Shown: one piece after another, positions 6,187 to 8,892 of the stretch
How positions within the stretch are numbered: position 1 is the stretch's first letter
Layout of the letters: the number at the start of each line of letters is the position of its first letter
Source of the DNA: Microcaldota archaeon
Lineage (GTDB): Archaea > Micrarchaeota > Micrarchaeia > Micrarchaeales > Micrarchaeaceae
Assembly: GCA_021851535.1 (NCBI GenBank)
Contig: JAJZDT010000132.1
Coordinates: 1-8,892 of the forward strand
Direction of reading: 5' to 3'
Length of the DNA: 8,892 nt
Notes under the pieces: model-generated
The model's input: only the letters and a program-made list of their open reading frames with translations
What the model was told of the DNA's origin: nothing
The model's database searches: none
Made by a program: the position numbers and the translations under genes

Positions 6187-7056
6187 TCATATCATTTTGA
6201 ATCTGAAGAGTAATACTACAATAAGAAATATTACGGCTATTATTACTAGTATATACGGCAATTTGCTAGTGGTTGCGCCAGTTTTTATTATTTGAATATC
6301 CTCTTTTTCATTAAGTGGCGCTGCAGTTGTTGATTGCTTAGGTGCAAAGGTATTTTGTTGGTTATCTAATTCTGGTATTTGCTGTGTTGTAGCTGTTTGG
6401 CTTGCAGTAGTAACATTTTGGGGTGGTGTTTGAGAAACTTGACTTGTTGGTTGCTGCGGCGGTGCTGTTGTTGGTTGTGTTATAGGTGTGCGTTGTATGA
6501 TTGGTGGTGGAGGAGGTACACTGTTATTCATTGGTGTTATTGGTCTTGTAGCAGCAATATTATTCGATTGTGGCGTTGCAGTTGGAGCTTTTGGCGGCAT
6601 TGGCACTCCCTTTGCCTGCATGAATCCCTTTTCGGTAAGCATTGTATTTAAAATTCCATTTCTGAATTCTGCTGATATATAGCCTTGCGTTATGAGTTTA
6701 TATAAATGAAATCCCATATCTTTATGCATCACATTCATCGATACAGAGATATCATTTGCGGATCTTTTGCCATTAGATAATTGGTTTAATATATCTGAAT
6801 CTAGTTTATCCATCGGTTCATTTATACGTGCATTCATTTGTGCGAGTAATTCCTTGCCTTTGTCTGTTATAGTAATGGGGTTTTGGCTACCAAGCGTTGT
6901 TCCAAAATCAATAAGTCCATTGAGTTTAAGTCCGCCTAGAATGTTTGCTGCATCAAAAAAGGAGGAGTTTATTATTGCACCAAACTTTTCAACAACAGAA
7001 TCAACACTGATTTTTGTCAATGCAAACATATCAGAAAAATTTATATCATCGTTCAT
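6187..7056 (-). CDS. Tail-anchored protein: tandem winged-helix-like domains, Pro/Thr/Gln linker, C-terminal membrane helix
   Basis: I do not recognise a named family. Visible architecture: residues about 15-80 read as a winged helix (FGAIINSSFFDAANILGG, LKLNGLIDFG, then the wing PITITDKGKELL). Residues about 83-148 read as a second (LDSDILNQLSNGKRSANDIS, LYKLITQGYISAE, then ILNTMLTEKGF). Each has the 'helix, LxxxGxI, wing, TDKG/TEKG' pattern of archaeal DNA-binding winged helices. Residues about 151-247 are low-complexity Pro/Thr/Gln/Ala with a run of five prolines at 181-185 and no visible fold. A charged stretch, NEKEDIQIIK, precedes a single hydrophobic helix at about 266-284 (LPYILVIIAVIFLIVVLLF), and the protein ends RFKMI. 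With no N-terminal signal, the DNA-binding part should sit in the cytoplasm with only a few residues beyond the membrane. It is the first gene of the operon with acyl-CoA synthetase and aminotransferase, so it may be their regulator. A non-regulatory role, such as tethering DNA to the membrane, is also possible. Confidence 0.75.
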   Translation of the reverse strand: MNDDINFSDMFALTKISVDSVVEKFGAIINSSFFDAANILGGLKLNGLIDFGTTLGSQNPITITDKGKELLAQMNARINEPMDKLDSDILNQLSNGKRSANDISVSMNVMHKDMGFHLYKLITQGYISAEFRNGILNTMLTEKGFMQAKGVPMPPKAPTATPQSNNIAATRPITPMNNSVPPPPPIIQRTPITQPTTAPPQQPTSQVSQTPPQNVTTASQTATTQQIPELDNQQNTFAPKQSTTAAPLNEKEDIQIIKTGATTSKLPYILVIIAVIFLIVVLLFRFKMI

Positions 7057-7107
7057 TATATCATCAACAAGTAGTTTACTCTAATCCAAATTTAATATAG
7101 ATGATAA

Positions 7108-7124
7108 TCTTTTTATATATTCTT
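7108..7124 (-). promoter_or_regulatory. Candidate TATA box of the winged-helix / acyl-CoA synthetase / aminotransferase operon
   Basis: Read on the minus strand, AAAGAATATATAAAAAG (about 7108-7124) is a clear TATA-like element with a purine-rich stretch just upstream that could serve as a TFB-recognition element. It predicts transcription start near 7090 and a leader of about 34 bases before ATG 7056. The divergent region 7057-7347 (291 bases) otherwise holds only this promoter, the opposite-strand promoter near 7310 and a doubtful 26-codon frame at 7081-7161. Confidence 0.5.
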
Positions 7125-7308
7125 TAAAATTAGGATCAACAAAGACCAATACTATAAACATATTATCCTGCCGTTTATTATGTAAAATTTAGTATATCTC
7201 CCCTTAGAAAAGCAAATAATGTAAATTTATCTATTGGTAAAAATCTATCTATCTGTAATAGTTTAATAATTTGAAATGAGTTGTAAGACAAACACAGATA
7301 CAGCATAG

Positions 7309-7321
7309 TTATTTAAATTTT
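7309..7321 (+). promoter_or_regulatory. Candidate TATA box of the aCPSF2-like nuclease gene
   Basis: TTATTTAAATTTT is an AT-rich TATA-like block centred about 33 bases before ATG 7348, predicting a leader of only a few bases. The ATG has no good Shine-Dalgarno sequence (TTGGTTAATAC precedes it), in line with near-leaderless expression. The element is less typical than the one at 1449-1464. Confidence 0.35.
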
Positions 7322-7347
7322 GATAACTCAAATTTATTGGTTAATAC

Positions 7348-8604
7348 ATGCAATTTAAATTTTATGGCGCAGCACAAGAAGTTGGGCGATCTGCCATCCT
7401 TTTCAAAGATGAGCGCTCAATTATGATGGATTTTGGAATTAAGGTAAGTGCAAAAACAGAGTTTCCTGTAAGTATACCAAAAATCGATGCGCTTATACTA
7501 AGCCATGCCCATATAGATCATTCTGGGTTTGTTCCGGCTATATACAATTACTCACATGTTCCAGCCTTTGGCACAAAACCAACCTTAGAACTATCTGAGC
7601 TATTGCAAAACGATGCTATAACCGTTGCTAAAAAACAGCATACAAAGCCCAAATACTTTAAAAAACAGATAAATAATTTCAAAAATAAATATACGCAAAT
7701 ACCCTATCATAAAAAATTCTTTTATGGGAATTACGATATTGAATTTTATGATGCCGCTCATATATGCGGTTCTGCTGTAACGCTTATAGAGCGTACTAAA
7801 GCAAAAAATAACAAACGAATAGTGTATACTGGAGATTTCAAGCTTGATGAACAAACTCTTCATAAAGGGGCGGAAATCGTAAAAAGTGATGTCTTAATCT
7901 TAGAGTCAACATATGAAGGCAAAGAACACCCTGATAGAGCGCAGCATGTACATAAACTAATAGAGGAGATAAAAGAGGTATTAGATAATGGTGGCAGCGC
8001 CCTCATACCTGCGTTTGCGGTCGGTAGGAGTCAGGAGCTTCTTGCAATATTATATCAACATGGCCTTGCAGATCGTGTGTTTGTCGATGGGATGTGCAGA
8101 GCTGCAACAAAGATTGTGGTGAAAAATCCAAAGTTCATAACAAATCCTGAATATCTTATGCGCGGAATAGAGGAGGCGACATGGATTGATGAACCACGCA
8201 TTAGAAAGAACGCGCTCGATGAACCAGGAATAATACTTACTACTGCAGGGATGTTAAATGGTGGGCCTGTACTTAATTATATACAAAGACTTAATGAAGA
8301 ATCAAAAGTGTTTATTACTGGATATCAAGTAGAAGGTACAAACGGTAGATTACTTATCAACCATGGTTATGTAAATATAGACGAGAAAAAGGTACCAATA
8401 AGAACGCCTGTAAGTGTATATGATTTCTCTGCGCATGCCGGAAATAAGGACCTTTATGAATATGTGCGTCAGAGCGCTCCTAATACTGTTATATGTGTAC
8501 ACGGAGATCAAAGTGCAACAACGCATTTTGCGCAAAATTTACGTGAGGAAGGATTTGATGCATATGCTCCAAAAATTGGAGATACAATAACAATAAAAGA
8601 TTAA
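7348..8604 (+). CDS. Archaeal CPSF2-like beta-CASP metallo-beta-lactamase ribonuclease (aCPSF2)
   Basis: This is a zinc-dependent RNase of the CPSF73/YSH1 group, probably acting in RNA processing or decay; characterised archaeal aCPSF2 proteins show 5'-to-3' exonuclease activity. At 418 residues it has the catalytic core only, without the N-terminal KH domains of aCPSF1. Metal-binding motifs: D28 (MMDFG), HAHIDH at 53-58, H138 (AAHICGSA) and D163 (YTGDFK). Beta-CASP motifs: A is E186 in LESTYEG, B is H363 in FSAHAG, C is H385 in VHGD. PAFAVGRSQELL at 221-232 and AGMLNGGP at 300-307 are CPSF-type signatures that separate it from the RNase J branch. All predicted metal ligands are present, so it should be active. 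It is monocistronic by appearance: its own TATA-like box upstream, a T-rich tract and 74 bases before ftsZ downstream. Confidence 0.93.
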   Translation: MQFKFYGAAQEVGRSAILFKDERSIMMDFGIKVSAKTEFPVSIPKIDALILSHAHIDHSGFVPAIYNYSHVPAFGTKPTLELSELLQNDAITVAKKQHTKPKYFKKQINNFKNKYTQIPYHKKFFYGNYDIEFYDAAHICGSAVTLIERTKAKNNKRIVYTGDFKLDEQTLHKGAEIVKSDVLILESTYEGKEHPDRAQHVHKLIEEIKEVLDNGGSALIPAFAVGRSQELLAILYQHGLADRVFVDGMCRAATKIVVKNPKFITNPEYLMRGIEEATWIDEPRIRKNALDEPGIILTTAGMLNGGPVLNYIQRLNEESKVFITGYQVEGTNGRLLINHGYVNIDEKKVPIRTPVSVYDFSAHAGNKDLYEYVRQSAPNTVICVHGDQSATTHFAQNLREEGFDAYAPKIGDTITIKD

Positions 8605-8647
8605 ATTAAATAAAATAATGATTATACTAATATGTTTGTAATGGGGA

Positions 8648-8663
8648 AATCTTTTTATCTTTT
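8648..8663 (+). promoter_or_regulatory. T-rich tract: TATA-like element for ftsZ and possible terminator of the nuclease gene
   Basis: AATCTTTTTATCTTTT lies 43-59 bases after the nuclease stop and about 24 bases (from the TTTTTAT core) before the ftsZ ATG. Its spacing fits a promoter for a leaderless ftsZ transcript. Runs of T on the coding strand also act as archaeal transcription terminators, so the same bases may end the upstream transcript. There is no hairpin, as expected for archaeal termination. Confidence 0.35.
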
Positions 8664-8678
8664 GCACGTATTATAGAT

Positions 8679-8892
8679 ATGACCAGTTGTGATAGAATGC
8701 CTGAGAATACTCTTAATATGGGAATAAGTCCAGATGATGAGGAGATATTGCGCTTTATAGAGGGTGCAAAACCAAAGATCTACGTCGTTGGCACTGGCGG
8801 TAGTGGTAGTAATACTGTAAACAGACTTTCGGAAATTAAAGTAGAGGGTGCAACATTAGTTGCAATGAATACAGATGCACCACATCTTGTTA
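8679..8892 (+). CDS. ftsZ: Cell-division GTPase FtsZ, N-terminal fragment (3' end outside window)
   Basis: FtsZ is the tubulin-like GTPase that polymerises into the division ring. Only the first 71 residues are present. After a 30-residue acidic, flexible leader ([16 protein letters not shown] at about 18-33), the Rossmann start [12 protein letters not shown] at 34-45 gives the first nucleotide-binding loop. [16 protein letters not shown] follows, and [11 protein letters not shown] at 61-71 is the strand and NTDA loop typical of archaeal and bacterial FtsZ (often NTDAQ). The tubulin signature loop lies beyond the edge, so FtsZ versus a CetZ-type paralogue rests on the leader and the NTDA match. 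The start at ATG 8679 has no Shine-Dalgarno sequence but a TATA-like tract about 24 bases upstream. ATG 8697 and ATG 8718 would shorten only the leader. Confidence 0.88.
   Translation, partial: MTSCDRMPENTLNMGISPDDEEILRFIEGAKPKIYVVGTGGSGSNTVNRLSEIKVEGATLVAMNTDAPHLV

Noticed and set aside
5521..6213. Long plus-strand open frame of about 230 codons
   Set aside because: It lies antisense to the acyl-CoA synthetase beta gene, which has clear ATP-grasp motifs; the translated product is Ser/Ile/Phe-rich and has no family signal.
6379..6682. Plus-strand Cys/Trp-rich and Gly/Ile-rich open frames
   Set aside because: They are the complement of the Pro/Thr/Gln low-complexity linker of the winged-helix protein; the odd composition is a by-product of that repeat-like coding.
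7311..7363. Direct repeat ATTTAAATTTT at 7311-7321 and 7353-7363
   Set aside because: The second copy is the start of the nuclease coding sequence (codons for Gln-Phe-Lys-Phe); in DNA this AT-rich an 11-base match of only A and T is expected by chance.
7348..8604. Archaeal RNase J or aCPSF1 as the identity of this gene
   Set aside because: There are no N-terminal KH domains as in aCPSF1, and the HAHIDHSG and AGMLNGGP blocks are CPSF-like rather than RNase J-like.
1..8892. tRNA, rRNA, CRISPR, transposon or integrase content
   Set aside because: No cloverleaf-like segment, regularly spaced repeat, terminal inverted repeat or transposase/integrase motif was seen on either strand; the window reads as ordinary chromosomal genes.

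Overview
The window is AT-rich archaeal DNA. The evidence is a CPSF-type beta-CASP nuclease, ADP-forming acyl-CoA synthetase subunits encoded by separate genes, a protein built from archaeal/eukaryotic P1 ribosomal-stalk repeats, an archaeal-type FtsZ, and TATA-like boxes about 24-30 bases upstream of several start codons with little or no leader. Small genes, short gaps and low GC would fit a small-genome (for example DPANN-like) archaeon, but the sequence does not fix the lineage.

Layout. Bases 1-1270 are a minus-strand pair: a methylthioadenosine phosphorylase followed by a truncated gene with two tandem P1/L12-stalk-like repeats. Bases 1271-1483 are a divergent promoter region. Bases 1484-2828 are a plus-strand pair: an unrecognised 152-residue protein and a stand-alone proline dehydrogenase. 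This pair meets, tail to tail with 4 bases between stops, a four-gene minus-strand operon read from 7056 down to 2833. In transcription order that operon holds a tail-anchored tandem winged-helix protein, acyl-CoA synthetase beta (ATP-grasp), acyl-CoA synthetase alpha (CoA/phosphohistidine) and a class III omega-aminotransferase. Bases 7057-7347 are a second divergent promoter region. Bases 7348-8604 encode an aCPSF2-like RNase, and from 8679 the start of ftsZ runs off the window.

Taken together, the centre looks like amino-acid catabolism with substrate-level ATP formation. Proline dehydrogenase yields P5C/glutamate semialdehyde. The aminotransferase could act on omega-amino or semialdehyde substrates of the ornithine/GABA type. 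The acyl-CoA synthetase can turn the resulting acyl-CoA thioesters into ATP plus free acid. The thioester-forming step is not encoded here, so this pathway is an inference. The flanks are housekeeping: methylthioadenosine salvage, RNA processing and cell division.

The two most unusual items are the tandem stalk-repeat protein at the left edge and the C-terminally membrane-anchored winged-helix protein that heads the metabolic operon. No rRNA, tRNA, CRISPR array, insertion sequence or integrase was seen.
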